Shown: positions 45,392 through 55,040, numbered from the stretch's first letter. The stretch is 64,000 bases of DNA from Amycolatopsis sp. FDAARGOS 1241 (GCF_016889705.1 NZ_CP069526.1:4898001-4962000), one strand, 5' to 3'. Numbers and translations are program-made. The notes: generated from the sequence alone by a model not told the origin.

Positions 45392-45949
45392 ATGACCGAA
45401 AGTGGCTCAGGAGCCGCACCCTACGCGGACGCGGCGCGAGCGAGGCTGGTGATGGCCTATGAAGCATGCGAACTGGCCGACTTCGCGCGTTTCGCCGTCC
45501 CGATCGGCGAGCATGAGCTGAACCCCGACGGCACCACGCGTGCGCCAGGCCCGGAGCTGGCCCACGCCGCCCGAGTGCTCACCCTCGCCGTGCGGTTCTT
45601 CGAAGCCGCCGTCGTGTTCGAGCGTGTGGGCGGCGCCGATTGGCAGGTCATCGGCGACGTGCTGGAGGTGTCACCCGAGGCCGCTCGAGTGCGCTACGCG
45701 ATGTCCGAGGCCAGCTTCTGGGAACTGCTCTCCCCCGAAGGGGCTCGCTCGACCGGGCCCGCCGGCGAGGTGACCAGCCTGCGGGCCCACATGGTCAGGG
45801 AACCGCTGGAATTTGCCCTCGACCTCGACGACTGGGTGCTGCGCCACAGGGATGAGAACGACCTCGGCACCACGCCAGTCTCCGGTGGCGTGGTCCGGAG
45901 GGATACTCAACGACGTACCGAGAAGCCTCCGGACTCACTGAGAAACTGA
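45392..45949 (+). CDS. Hypothetical protein with a sigma-region-4-like segment
   Basis: This 185-residue soluble protein has an ATG at 45392 behind TTGAGGTGGAC. Its centre (AARVLTLAVRFFEAAVVFER, ADWQVIGDVLEVSPEAARVR) looks like a helical bundle followed by a helix-turn-helix similar to sigma-70 region 4 (W..IG..L.VS...AR.R). The C-terminus is acidic then basic. It may be a DNA-binding protein; no family is firmly recognised. Confidence 0.65.
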   Translation: MTESGSGAAPYADAARARLVMAYEACELADFARFAVPIGEHELNPDGTTRAPGPELAHAARVLTLAVRFFEAAVVFERVGGADWQVIGDVLEVSPEAARVRYAMSEASFWELLSPEGARSTGPAGEVTSLRAHMVREPLEFALDLDDWVLRHRDENDLGTTPVSGGVVRRDTQRRTEKPPDSLRN

Positions 45950-46229
45950 GGCGAGAGGCCTTCGGGCGGCACGTCGCCGCTGAGATTCCCTCCATGCGCA
46001 GCGGGCAACTGCCCGGGCCCATTGCCCCGCCCAGCTCACCGGTTCGTCCGGGGACACGCAATCTTCGCGGCCAAGATCCGCAGCCATACCTCACAACGGC
46101 CTGGCCCTGAGCACTCTCTCTGACGCGAACACCGCCCAGAACCGCCTGGTGTCAACAAAAGTGACAGTAACCCCGGTCCCCTGTTCCGCTCTTGCTGGAC
46201 CCCGCTCTCCTCCCCGTTCGGGCGTGTCG
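45950..46229. other. Intergenic
   Basis: No gene is recognised in these 280 bases. Confidence 0.3.
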
Positions 46230-46560
46230 AAAATGTCGCTACCAGCTGCGGCCATCTTCTCCGAGCCGGGCAGCGCTGCAGCCTCACCGGCAACGACCTC
46301 GCCACCGGAGCCAGCCTGGTCGAGGTCGGGGCGATCACCCCGACCGGCTTCAGCTTCGCGTCCCTGCCCGGGCACGCTGAAGGAGCCGGCCGGCTGATCA
46401 CCTTCTCCTTCCGCACCAACCTGGCGACGCACCGGCTCTGCCTCACCGTCGCCGGTGCCGGCACCTGGACTCCGCCGATCTCTGGCAGGAGTACGCCATC
46501 AACCTGCTCCGCGGCATCCGCACCACGACTACCAGCCCCAGCACGCGGGTTTTCGTGCCC
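46230..46560 (+). pseudogene. Frameshifted gene remnant
   Basis: One plus-strand frame reads GASLVEVGAITPTGFSFASL followed by PGHAEGAGRLITFSFRT. Another frame near 46470-46520 continues DLWQEYAINLLRGIRTTT. Together they look like the C-terminal part of a DUF1990-like polyketide-cyclase-fold protein, but the match is weak. Start and frame continuity are missing. Confidence 0.3.
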
Positions 46561-46738
46561 GCCGCCGGTGCGCCGGGTGAAGGCACCTCGAGAGCGCGGC
46601 GCCCGGCCCCGGCATCCGCCGCAGCTAGCCGGTGTCTGCACTCGAATCGGGCGGAACCGCCCGTGCCGCGACGGCCTCTAACTCCCCACCGCTCCACCAT
46701 CGTCGCGCCGTCGTACACCCACCGAAAGAAGGCCCGTT

Positions 46739-47962
46739 ATGTTCATGACCAGGGCACGTCTGCGTCTCACGCTCGGGATCGGCGTCGTCGCCGTACTGCC
46801 CGCGTGCGCCGCCACCCCGGGGCCGTCACCGGACAACCCGCAGGCGCCCGGATCGGCAGGACCTGCCGCGACCGCCGCCCCCGCCCCAACGGACAACTTC
46901 CAGGGCCACCTGGTGATCATCGCGTCCTGCGAGGACGGCACCACAGATCATCACGAGATCACCCTCACTGGATACGACCCGGCCACCTGGGCCGAGCGCG
47001 CGAGGCAGGTCTTCCGGATCCCGGCGGACGCCGCGCTCTCCGAAGGCCAGGACTCCGACATCTGCACCCGCTACGGCAGCGACGAGAACCTGTGGATGCG
47101 CGATCCCATCCCCGCACGGCAAGCCTTCAACACGGACTTCTCCCGGATGGCCGTACAGATTTACGACTCGGGTTCGACCCATGTGGGCTACGTCGACGGC
47201 GACGGCCACCTCGTCGACCTCACCGGGCCGGCGCAACAGGCCTACAGCTCCAGCGTGGAGGAGGACTCCCCGGTGTTCGACCCGAACGGGGGCACGCAGA
47301 TCTGGTTCACGACGACGGCAGGGACAGACGGGTCGGCGGTCGTTTCCAGCCGTCCGGTCACCGGCGGCCCGGCCACCCGACGGGGCACGATCTCCACCAA
47401 AGGCGGTGGGCTGGTGCTCATCGGCTCCCCGGCCCAGCCGGTCGCCGCGGGCGACCACGCCGTGCTCAGTCCCGACGGCACACGATTCGCGCAGGCCGCA
47501 ATGGCCTACAACTCGAGGGAAACGAGCCAGCCCGGCGGACTGGTGGTGTGGCGGCTGCCCACCGACCCGCCCCTCGACGGCCGCGGCGGCGCCGGCATCT
47601 ACACCACCGCTCCCGCGGCACCCGAAGGCCTGCTCGGCTCCTGCACCCCGATCGGCTGGGCCGACACCAGCACGGTGATCTGCGACAACAGTGGCGAGTT
47701 CTACCGGGTCGCGCTGCCGGCAACGCCGGCCAACACCGTCGCCTTCAACCAGTCGGCGCTGTCGATCGCCAAGATACTGCCCGACACCGACCGCACCAAC
47801 CAGGTCGGCGCCCTGTCCCCCGACGGCAAGACGATCATCTTCGAGTCCGGCGGCGACGATCAAGCTTTTCAGGTCGCCGCCGCGCCCGGCTCGCCCGTCC
47901 AGCAGCTTCCCGCCGCGGCGGCCGAGGCACTCGCGAAGGGCAACGTCATCGCCTGGCAATAA
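46739..47962 (+). CDS. Lipoprotein with a TolB-like beta-propeller
   Basis: This 407-residue exported protein has a signal with lipobox VLPAC (about Cys23) and a Pro/Ala-rich linker. Repeating propeller blades follow: DSPVFDPNGGTQIWFTTTAG, DHAVLSPDGTRFAQAAMAY and VGALSPDGKTIIFESGGDDQ, with the SPDG signature of TolB/WD40-like blades. The ATG at 46739 is 6 bp after AAGAAGG. It is encoded alone. It probably acts at the outer face of the membrane; ligand unknown. Confidence 0.75.
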   Translation: MFMTRARLRLTLGIGVVAVLPACAATPGPSPDNPQAPGSAGPAATAAPAPTDNFQGHLVIIASCEDGTTDHHEITLTGYDPATWAERARQVFRIPADAALSEGQDSDICTRYGSDENLWMRDPIPARQAFNTDFSRMAVQIYDSGSTHVGYVDGDGHLVDLTGPAQQAYSSSVEEDSPVFDPNGGTQIWFTTTAGTDGSAVVSSRPVTGGPATRRGTISTKGGGLVLIGSPAQPVAAGDHAVLSPDGTRFAQAAMAYNSRETSQPGGLVVWRLPTDPPLDGRGGAGIYTTAPAAPEGLLGSCTPIGWADTSTVICDNSGEFYRVALPATPANTVAFNQSALSIAKILPDTDRTNQVGALSPDGKTIIFESGGDDQAFQVAAAPGSPVQQLPAAAAEALAKGNVIAWQ

Positions 47963-48368
47963 GGCACAGCGTCGCCTGGCCTCAGCGTGCGGTTCGCGGG
48001 AGACCCAGGCGCGGCGCTCGTCTGCGGCCGACTTTGTGAGAGTCCGCGCAATGACGTGGTTCTTCGCGGGCGAGACCGACGAGGATGCATATTCGGAGCT
48101 GCCCGGTCCTGCGTGGACGTTCATCGCCGTGTTGCGCGAGCGAGCCCGCACGTGGGGCTGGGCGAGCCCAACTACACCTTCGTGCGCTGTCCTGAGGAGA
48201 CCGGTCCCCGCCCCTACCTGATGAGACTCGTGTTCGCGCGGCGCGCGAACACGGACGCCGAGTCGCGATCTCGTCCGGCGCGGACGCTGACCGGGCGACC
48301 GGCCCGCGCTGTGCTGCTGTTCGCGACCATGCCGCCGCTCACTGCGGCGCTCTCGGTGGACAACTCGC

Positions 48369-48731
48369 TCACGATGACCACTGAACTAGTGGCCTGTTTC
48401 GGAAGTCCTTTCGGTCAGGTTGGGCTGGTTGGCGGGGAGGGAACCGGCTGGCCAGCCAGGTGGTGAGGTCGCTGGCGATCTGATTGCGGTCGGTGTTGGT
48501 GGTTCGTGTGTTTTCCCGCTGGTCAGGGTGGTGGAGTTCGACCTCGTAGGTGCCGTCGTCGAGCAGCGACACGGAGGCGTACCAGCCCGCGTTCATGTCG
48601 GCGGGATTGACAGTGAGGAAGGTGTTGTCGGTGCGGGTGAGGTCGGCGATGAGCATGAAGAGGGCGTCTTCGGAGGGGTCGTCGATGTGGTCGCCGTTCT
48701 CGGTGTCGGCGATGTAGTAGTCGGCGGTCAT
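48369..48731 (-). CDS. Passenger gene of the IS5-type element, hypothetical protein
   Basis: This 120-residue acidic protein starts MTADYYIADTENGDHIDDPS, with a beta-rich middle (AGWYASVSLLDDGTYEVELH) and the helix DLTTWLASRFPP. The size and charge resemble Imm1-type immunity-like proteins seen near toxins, but I cannot claim homology. It lies 65 bp behind the transposase in the same direction; most of it is inside the element, and only the last seven codons and the stop are supplied by host DNA. A passenger gene is unusual for IS5. Confidence 0.6.
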   Translation of the reverse strand: MTADYYIADTENGDHIDDPSEDALFMLIADLTRTDNTFLTVNPADMNAGWYASVSLLDDGTYEVELHHPDQRENTRTTNTDRNQIASDLTTWLASRFPPRQPAQPDRKDFRNRPLVQWSS

Positions 48732-49712
48732 TCCCGGGGCTCCCTCGGTGTGCGGATCAACGCGAGGCCAGGATCGCATGCCGATGGGGGTGCTGGTCAG
48801 AGCCACTCATTGATCGCGGCGACGGTGACCGTGACTTCGTAGCGAACGGCGAGTTTTTCGTAGCGGGTGGCCACGGCCCGGTTTCGTTTGAGCCGGTTGA
48901 TGCCGCACTCCACCGCGTGGCGTTGCTTGTAGATCTCCTGGTCGAACACAGGACGACGACCACCGCGCCGACCCTGGTTCTTGCGGTTGCGGATCTGGTC
49001 GGCCTTCTCCGGGATCGTGCATCGAATCCCGCGTCGACGCAGGTAAGCACGGTTTGCGCGGGAGCCGTAGGCCTTGTCGGCCAACACACGATCCGGGCGA
49101 GTCCTCGGCCTGCCCGGACCGAACCGCAGCACGCTGATCCGGTCCAGTACCTGCTGGAAGTGCGGCGAGTCGCCTCGTTGCCCACCTGTGACCACCAGCG
49201 ACAACGGCTTTTGTCCCTGTTCGGTGGCCAGGTGCAGCTTCGTGGTCCACCCACCGCGTGACCGACCGATCCCGTGATCGGCCGGCTCGATGTCGACTCC
49301 ACCCGGCGATTCCCGCTGCAGATCCCCCTTTTCCGCGCGCCAGCCGCATGCTGGTGCGCGCGCATCACCGTGGAGTCCACGCTGACGTCCCAGGTGATCA
49401 ACCCGCCCGCGTCGGCCAGGGCCTGCAGCCGGGCCAGGATCTGCTTCCATGTTCCGTCTCGCTGCCAACGCCGGAACAGTCCGTACACCGTTTGCCAGGG
49501 GCCGTACCGAGCTGGCAGGTCGCGCCACTGGATACCGGTACGCACCCGAAACCGGATCCCGTCGATGAGCTGCCGTTTCGAGTGCTTGGGTGGCCGCCCG
49601 AGCCCGCTGCCCTGAGGCAGCACCGCTTCCAGCCTCGCCCACTGCTCATCGGTCATATCGCCACGACCCACACAGAGATCGTTTCAAACCGAGATCAACT
49701 TCCAAACAGGCG
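48391..49712 (-). mobile_element. IS5-type insertion sequence with passenger gene
   Basis: A 1322-bp element flanked by the 5-bp direct repeat CTAGT (48386-48390 and 49713-49717). The terminal inverted repeats share GCCTGTTT(C)GGAAGT. It carries a two-frame transposase and a passenger gene. Removing it restores an open frame across the target, which confirms the boundaries. Confidence 0.85.
48797..49671 (-). CDS. IS5-family transposase made by -1 frameshifting
   Basis: Frame A (49671 to about 49325) has the DUF4096-like start [40 protein letters not shown] and the first catalytic Asp in [20 protein letters not shown]. Frame B (about 49325 to 48797) has [40 protein letters not shown] (second Asp) and [20 protein letters not shown] (catalytic Glu). 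The frames meet at AAAAGGGGG (about 49323-49332), a classic slippery run, so the full DDE protein of about 290 residues arises by -1 frameshifting, as is common in this IS group. Confidence 0.85.
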
Positions 49713-49828
49713 CTAGTGGCCGAAACCGCCGCAGCTGTCCTGGTCCGTCTGTCGCGCGCGGCACGGATGGTCGTAGCGGCCTGGGCGCCGTCGGCCGAAA
49801 GCTCGTCGGCTCGACGGTGACCACGGTC

Positions 49829-50167
49829 ATGAACCAGGCTCAGTGGCCAGTGACGATCGTGCGGGACCGCGACGGGACGGTGCCGACGGTCGGGTCGGTG
49901 GTCGTCGGCGTCGACGACAGCCCGATGCGCAGCGCCTGCCGGCCCAGCGGCTGACAGGAACCACACTCCGACCGCGAGGTGTTGCCGCCTGGTGCGCAAC
50001 AACCCCGGGACGCGCTGCTCGAGGAGTCCGCGCACGCCCCACTGGTCGTCGTCGGCAGCCGCGGCCGAGGCGGATTCACGGGACTGCTGCTCGGATCGAC
50101 CAGCCCGGCACTGGTCCGCCGCGCGGAGTGCCCCGTACTGGTCGTCCGCCCAGAACCCGCGGCATGA
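49829..50167 (+). pseudogene. Universal stress protein with an internal deletion and stop
   Basis: The N-terminus includes GSVVVGVDDSP (USP beta1 with the ATP-binding Asp). An in-frame TGA lies at 49952-49954, then the same frame resumes with [20 protein letters not shown] and [20 protein letters not shown], the USP ATP-binding C-terminus. About 60 residues of the middle are missing. It is non-functional. Confidence 0.65.
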
Positions 50168-50923
50168 CACGTGGCGATCCCGGATGGCGATCCGCCCGTG
50201 CGCGCTGGAGTCGAGCACCACGTGAGTAGCGGCTCGCGTCTTCGGCTGGCAACCACTTCCATTTGTTGCCAGCACGAGTAGCTGACGCTTGCGGAACATT
50301 TTCCTGTCGAGAACCCAGTGCCAATCGAGCCCCATATGGTTCCGCTGGGCGCCAAGGGGAAACCGGCCAGTCCCGCTGCGCAGCCCAGGACGCCTGCGAC
50401 GCTGGACCCTCCGTTCGGCGTTCCGTGCCGGAAACGAGGCCGCCGCGCAAGCTGGGTTTGCCGACTCCAAGACAGACAGAGTTTCCACACTTGTGGTTTG
50501 TGCCACACGAACCCGCGCACCCAAGGCAGATGTAGTAGCCGGCCTGGATTTAAGCACCGACGGATCCTGCTCCACTGGAGTCCCTCTGACTTGGCGGTGA
50601 GGCCGCCAGGACAGCGGGGCGGTTCATACCGACGAAGAACGTCAAGGTGCCAACGGCGGCGTCGGACATGAAGGGCGACGAGCAGGATCACGGGAGCAAA
50701 CTTTCCTTCCCAGTTTCGACACCGGCGTAACCCGCGTGACGGCGACCGTGATCGCCACATTTCGGGCATTAGGCCAGCTTCCGAACCCTTGACTTTATTA
50801 TGATCACTTGATCAGTGCTTTACAATACCTTTGGCTATTTCGATTGTTCTTCTTACCACTCGAGCCAATGCGGGCAGCGTCGTAATCCGTTTCTGCCGGT
50901 GATCCGATGAACACACGAACCGC
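50168..50923. other. Gap with no clear gene
   Basis: Long minus-strand frames here lack starts and motifs. A minus-strand Cys-rich reading (ICLGCAGSCGTNHKCG near 50480-50540) is curious but unsupported. The part 50790-50880 is unusually AT-rich and contains the palindrome TGATCA twice, separated by 2 bp. Confidence 0.3.
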
Positions 50924-50967
50924 GTTCATTCCATGTCATTCGCGCGTTACCCAAAGGTTCACCTGGT
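50924..50967 (+). promoter_or_regulatory. PHO box (PhoP-binding direct repeats)
   Basis: Four contiguous 11-bp units are present: GTTCATTCCAT, GTCATTCGCGC, GTTACCCAAAG and GTTCACCTGGT. They match the actinomycete PhoP direct-repeat pattern (GTTCACC-N4). A weak TAGTTA follows at 50992. The next intact gene downstream is the YncE/phosphoesterase (start 51434), a fitting phosphate-starvation target. Confidence 0.7.
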
Positions 50968-51053
50968 ACGCCCTGCTGATTCCATGGAGCGTAGTTAGGT
51001 TTCTTCAAGCCGCAGATCACATCAGAGGTTCAAATGCACGAATCCGCTCATGA

Positions 51054-51350
51054 TACGCGGAGATCAACACCTGTTTCAACGACGCCGTCGCCTGCGACGG
51101 GCTGGACCTCGATGTCGCGGAATGCCACGTACCCGGTCTGGTCAAGGGGGACGAGACCGGTCCGACGGCACCGCGACGAGTGTGCTGCTCGGTTGCCGAG
51201 GCCGATCGTGGCGACCTGGAGACCTCCAGTCGGTGTGCTCTGACCGGCTGGGTGTGCCGGCTCAACGGCACCCCGGGTGGGCGGCAGGTCGCCGATGGTC
51301 GCGGACTTCAGGAGGACGGCAGCTTTCACGGTCCGTGTCACCGCGGGTGA
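51054..51350 (+). pseudogene. 5'-truncated gene remnant inside the phosphoesterase leader
   Basis: A frame with strong third-position GC runs from 51054 to a TGA at 51348-51350 and reads NTCFNDAVACDGLDLDVAEC, HVPGLVKGDETGPTAPRRVC and so on, with many Cys. It has no usable start codon near its 5' end, so it is probably the tail of a lost gene. No family is recognised. Confidence 0.35.
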
Positions 51351-51433
51351 TGCGCCCGACCCTCTGTGGGAGTTCCGAATGTGCCAGTTCGGCGCTCTGG
51401 ACGATCTGCCGGCTCCGGTGGAAAGGGATAGGT

Positions 51434-54277
51434 ATGCAAGTTACGAGACAACGCAGAGAACGCTCGGGCGCCCGGTTCGGGCTCTCGCGCCGGAACGGCC
51501 AACGGCTCCGCATCGTGGTGGCCGGTCTGGCCGGTGTTCTCACGATCGGCACGGGAGTGGCTGCCGCCACCACTGTGCCACTGGGCGACAACCAGGTCGG
51601 CACGCAGTACCGCGACGGGCTGCAGGTCTCCGACGACCAGCTCATCAACCCGATCGGCGCCCGGTTGATGACTCAGTTCGGCAAGTTCATGGGCTCGACG
51701 GTCAGCCCCGACGGACGGTTCCTCGCGGCGAGCAGCACCGACAAGTCGGTGGCTCTGCAGGTCTTCGACCTGAAGAGCTACAAGCTGATCTGGACGGTCG
51801 GCACCGCGTCCGCGGTCAACCAGAAGCTCTCCGACGGCTCCGTCGGGCAGGAGGGGCCGACCTACTCGCCGGATGGCAAGTTCCTCTGGCTGCCCGAGCA
51901 GGACGCCATCACCCGGTTCCCGGTCAACGCCGACGGCACCCTCGGCACGCCGACCCGCTTTCCGATCCCGACGTCGGGCACCCACCTTTCGGGTAACGAC
52001 CGCAGCACGGTGGCCAACTCCGCGCTGGTCGGCCAGCTCAAGTACGCGCCGGACGGCTCCACCCTGTACGCCGCGCTCAACGGGCAGAACACGGTCGTGG
52101 CGCTCAACCCCACCACCGGTGCAGTCGAGCGGACCTGGAAGGTCGGTATCGCGCCCCGCGAGCTCGCGTTCGTCGGCAACCAGCTCTACGTCAGCAACGA
52201 GGGTGGCCGCCAGGCCCAGGCCGGCGACACGACCATGGACTCGTACGGCACCCAGGTGCCCGCCAATGGCTACACCGGCGCCTCGACGACCGGCACCGTC
52301 AGCGTCATCAACACGGCGGACCCGGGAGCGGCGGCCGGATCGATCGCGGTCGGGCTGCACCCCACCGCGATGTATGTCAAGAACAACGCGTTGTTCGTCG
52401 CCAACACCAACAGCGACACCGTCTCGGTCGTCGACACCACCAAGGGTCAGGTCGTGCAGACGATCGACACGAAGCCGTGGCCGTCGTCCAATGTCGGCTA
52501 TGAGCCCACCGGCATCGCGCTGACCGCCGACGGGCACCTGCTGGTGACCCTCGGCCGGGCGAACGCCGTCGCGGTCTACCGCTACGACGGCGCGCCGCAG
52601 CAGCCGGTGAGCTACATCGGCCTGCTGCCGACGGACTACTACCCGTCGGACGTGGCGACGGTCGGTGGCCAGATCGTGGTCACCAACACCCGTGGTGTCG
52701 ACGCGCTCGGCCCGGCCATCACGACGTCCAAGGGACAGGGCACCGTCCCGGTGACCGGCCACGACACGCACAGCACCACCGCGTCGCTGACCCGTTTCAC
52801 CATGCCGAGCGACAAGGACGTCGCCGGCAAGTACACCGACACGGTTTTCGCCCAGAACGGCTGGGGCAAGAACGACGTCCAGCAGTCCAACGGCGGCAAA
52901 GCGGCGGCCGTGCCGGTGCCGTCCCGGATCGGCGATCCGTCGACGATCAAGCACGTCTTCCTGCTCATCAACGAGAACCGCACCTACGACCAGATCCTCG
53001 GCGACATGAAACAGGGCAACGGTGATCCGACCCTGACGCAGTTCGGTGCGAAGACCACGCCGAACCAGCACGCGCTGGCCACGCAGTTCGGCCTCTACGA
53101 CAACACCTACGACCCCGCGACGAACTCCGCCGAGGGCCACAACTGGCTCATGGAGGGTGACAACCCCGAGTACACCGAATCCTCGGCCGGCGAGTACCAG
53201 CGCAGCTACGACACCGAAGAGGATGTCCTCGGTCACCAGCGTGCCGGTTTCCTGTGGACCGGGGTCGAGGACGCCGGCAAGACGGCCAGGAACTACGGCG
53301 AGTTCGAGTACATGGAGGGCAAGCCCTCCGGCAGCTGGCAGCAGTACTACTGCGCGGCCACGAGTGTCCAGAACGGTGGCGATGCCGGCCAGCTGACCAC
53401 CCCCGCGCTGAAGGGCAACTACGGCTCGGCGATCCCGTCGCTGAACGCGATCGCCGACCCGCAGTCCCCGCCGTTCGACCTGTCGATCCCGGACGTCTAC
53501 CGCTACCAGACGTGGAAGCAGGACTTCGAGAAGAACGGCCCGGCCAACTTGAACATGGTGTGGCTGTCCAGCGACCACACCGGCGGACCGACCACACCGG
53601 AGTCGGGCGTGGCCGACGGCGACCTCGCCATCGGCCAGATCGTCGACACGATCTCGCACAGCCAGTACTGGAAGGACTCGGCCATCTTCGTGGTCGACGA
53701 CGACAGTCAGGACGGTGCCGACCACGTCGACGGACACCGCGCCCCGGTCCAGGTGATCAGCCCGTACGCGGTGCACGGCAAGACCGTGAGTACCTACTAC
53801 TCGCAGATCAGCATGGTCCGCACCATCGAGCAGATGCTCGGCGCGCAGCCGCTCAACGAGAAGCTCGCGGCGGCCACGCCGATGTTCGACGCGTTCACCA
53901 ACAAGCCCGACTACACGCCGTTCACCGCGGTGCGGAACCAGGTTCCCCTCACCGAGGGCATCGCCACCGCGCCGTCATGCGGTCTCGACACCCTGGGCCA
54001 GACGGGCGCCGCGGCGAACGCGCTGAACAAGGCCGAGGCTCAGAAGGTCGCGGTACCGGCGGACATGCAGGCCACCGCCGCCGCGTGGCAGACCTGGCTC
54101 GCCGGCCAGCACACCACCGGCAACGGGGCGATCCCGGACTACTCGAACCCCGAGCAGATGAACCGCTACACCTGGTACCAGACGCACCAATGGAAGACGC
54201 CCTACCCGGGCGACACGAAGATCTACCCACCGAACGAGGTGCCCGGCGCCTACCTCCCCGGCCCGGACACCAACTGA
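51434..54277 (+). CDS. Secreted bifunctional YncE-like propeller / alkaline-phosphatase-fold phosphoesterase
   Basis: This 947-residue exported protein has an arginine-rich signal (SRRNGQRLRIVVAGLAGVLT), then a seven-bladed YVTN/YncE-type propeller (VSPDGRFLAASSTDKSVALQ; NTVVALNPTTGAVERTWKVG; SDTVSVVDTTKGQVVQTIDT) to about 480. A phosphoesterase domain follows with IKHVFLLINENRTYDQILGD (the ENRTYDQ metal-site motif) and IFVVDDDSQDGADHVDGHRA (second metal site). The ATG at 51434 follows GGAAAGGGATAGGT. With the PHO box upstream and the GC hairpin downstream it forms a single-gene, probably phosphate-regulated unit. It should release phosphate from extracellular phosphoesters or phospholipids. 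Confidence 0.9.
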   Translation: MQVTRQRRERSGARFGLSRRNGQRLRIVVAGLAGVLTIGTGVAAATTVPLGDNQVGTQYRDGLQVSDDQLINPIGARLMTQFGKFMGSTVSPDGRFLAASSTDKSVALQVFDLKSYKLIWTVGTASAVNQKLSDGSVGQEGPTYSPDGKFLWLPEQDAITRFPVNADGTLGTPTRFPIPTSGTHLSGNDRSTVANSALVGQLKYAPDGSTLYAALNGQNTVVALNPTTGAVERTWKVGIAPRELAFVGNQLYVSNEGGRQAQAGDTTMDSYGTQVPANGYTGASTTGTVSVINTADPGAAAGSIAVGLHPTAMYVKNNALFVANTNSDTVSVVDTTKGQVVQTIDTKPWPSSNVGYEPTGIALTADGHLLVTLGRANAVAVYRYDGAPQQPVSYIGLLPTDYYPSDVATVGGQIVVTNTRGVDALGPAITTSKGQGTVPVTGHDTHSTTASLTRFTMPSDKDVAGKYTDTVFAQNGWGKNDVQQSNGGKAAAVPVPSRIGDPSTIKHVFLLINENRTYDQILGDMKQGNGDPTLTQFGAKTTPNQHALATQFGLYDNTYDPATNSAEGHNWLMEGDNPEYTESSAGEYQRSYDTEEDVLGHQRAGFLWTGVEDAGKTARNYGEFEYMEGKPSGSWQQYYCAATSVQNGGDAGQLTTPALKGNYGSAIPSLNAIADPQSPPFDLSIPDVYRYQTWKQDFEKNGPANLNMVWLSSDHTGGPTTPESGVADGDLAIGQIVDTISHSQYWKDSAIFVVDDDSQDGADHVDGHRAPVQVISPYAVHGKTVSTYYSQISMVRTIEQMLGAQPLNEKLAAATPMFDAFTNKPDYTPFTAVRNQVPLTEGIATAPSCGLDTLGQTGAAANALNKAEAQKVAVPADMQATAAAWQTWLAGQHTTGNGAIPDYSNPEQMNRYTWYQTHQWKTPYPGDTKIYPPNEVPGAYLPGPDTN

Positions 54278-54317
54278 CGAGTCAGCAGTAACAACTCGAC
54301 AGCAGCACGACGCGACT

Positions 54318-54339
54318 GCCCGCCGGACATCCGGCGGGC
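54318..54339 (+). terminator. GC hairpin after the phosphoesterase gene
   Basis: GCCCGCCGG (54318-54326) pairs perfectly with CCGGCGGGC (54331-54339) across 4 nt, 40 bp after the stop. Confidence 0.75.
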
Positions 54340-54588
54340 CGTCCACGTTCCGCCCGGTCTGCCCGCTGATCCTCGACCGGCTCGACGAACACGGCAACCC
54401 CAGCCTCCGATCGGACGCTCTCACCGCGATCCAGGTCGGCAGCGCCGTCGCGATCTCCGCGCCCGCTGGTCGGGAGAGCCTCCGACCCCGACGCGGCGAC
54501 CTGCGCCCGACGCGGGCCGCCGCCGCGCACGTGGCCTGCGTGCCAGCACCCACCACGTCGGCATCAACACCGATTTGCACGTGCACCC
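54340..54588. other. Intergenic
   Basis: No gene is recognised. Short open frames on both strands lack starts. Confidence 0.3.
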
Positions 54589-54840
54589 ATGACCGCTCAG
54601 ATCATCGACGAGCGCAAGACGGCCCACGCCCTCAGGGCCGAGGGGTGGCCGAAGTCGTCGTCTTTACGGACTCCGGCGTCTCGTACCGCCTCGCCACGGT
54701 CTTCGGCGACGACGACGGCGCCCCTGACTACCTGCGTCCGGCCGAGCGGCCGGATCGCCGAGGAGCTCGACGTCGCCTACGAGCAGGCGCTCCTGCCCGC
54801 GACTACGCCCCGGCGCACGCGGCCGGCCACCATCGACCGG
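54589..54840 (+). pseudogene. N-terminal FolD relic
   Basis: The frame starts at an ATG (54589) with MTAQIIDERKTAHALRAEG, matching the first helix of FolD (MTAQILDGKATAA.I..E). Another frame continues with VSYRLATVFGDDDGAPDYL, matching the FolD strand GL.TVLVGDDPAS..Y. The NADP domain is missing. It is a truncated and frameshifted methylenetetrahydrofolate dehydrogenase/cyclohydrolase relic. Confidence 0.5.
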
Positions 54841-54880
54841 CAGCATCGGGACGCCGCCGTGAGCGGCGTCCCGATGCTGC
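54840..54880. terminator. Long perfect hairpin
   Basis: A 17-bp perfect stem (54840-54856 with 54864-54880, GCAGCATCGGGACGCCG) encloses a 7-nt loop. It lies between the folD and folC relics and could be a terminator or an element end. Confidence 0.6.
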
Positions 54881-55040
54881 GGCCTCTGCCCGCGCAGATC
54901 TCCGAGGTGAAGGTCTCTGATCAAGCCGGTCCGGACACCGAGTGCCCGGCGCTGGCGCGCGCCGTGCTCCAGCGCACGCAGAACCCGGGTGCGCCCCGAC
55001 GGCCACAAGACGGTCATCTGCTCGTGACCGGCGCCTTCCC

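Larger units (their letters stand above)
48051..49820 (+). pseudogene. Host gene split by the IS5-type element
   Basis: The left part begins MTWFFAGETDEDAYSELPGP, changes frame near 48150 to GLGEPNYTFVRCPEETGPRP and runs to LTAALSVDNSLTMTTELV at the IS edge. If the element and one CTAGT copy are removed, the frame continues seamlessly into AETAAAVLVRLSRAARMVVA and stops at 49820. The original product would be about 160 residues of unknown function. The earlier frameshift means it may already have been damaged before insertion. Confidence 0.5.

Noticed and set aside
50480..50540. Cys-rich minus-strand peptide as a zinc ribbon gene
   Set aside because: No start, no ribosome binding site and no family pattern.
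51338..53776. 812-codon minus-strand open frame opposite the phosphoesterase
   Set aside because: Antisense shadow typical of GC-rich genes; the plus strand has signal peptide, propeller and metal motifs.
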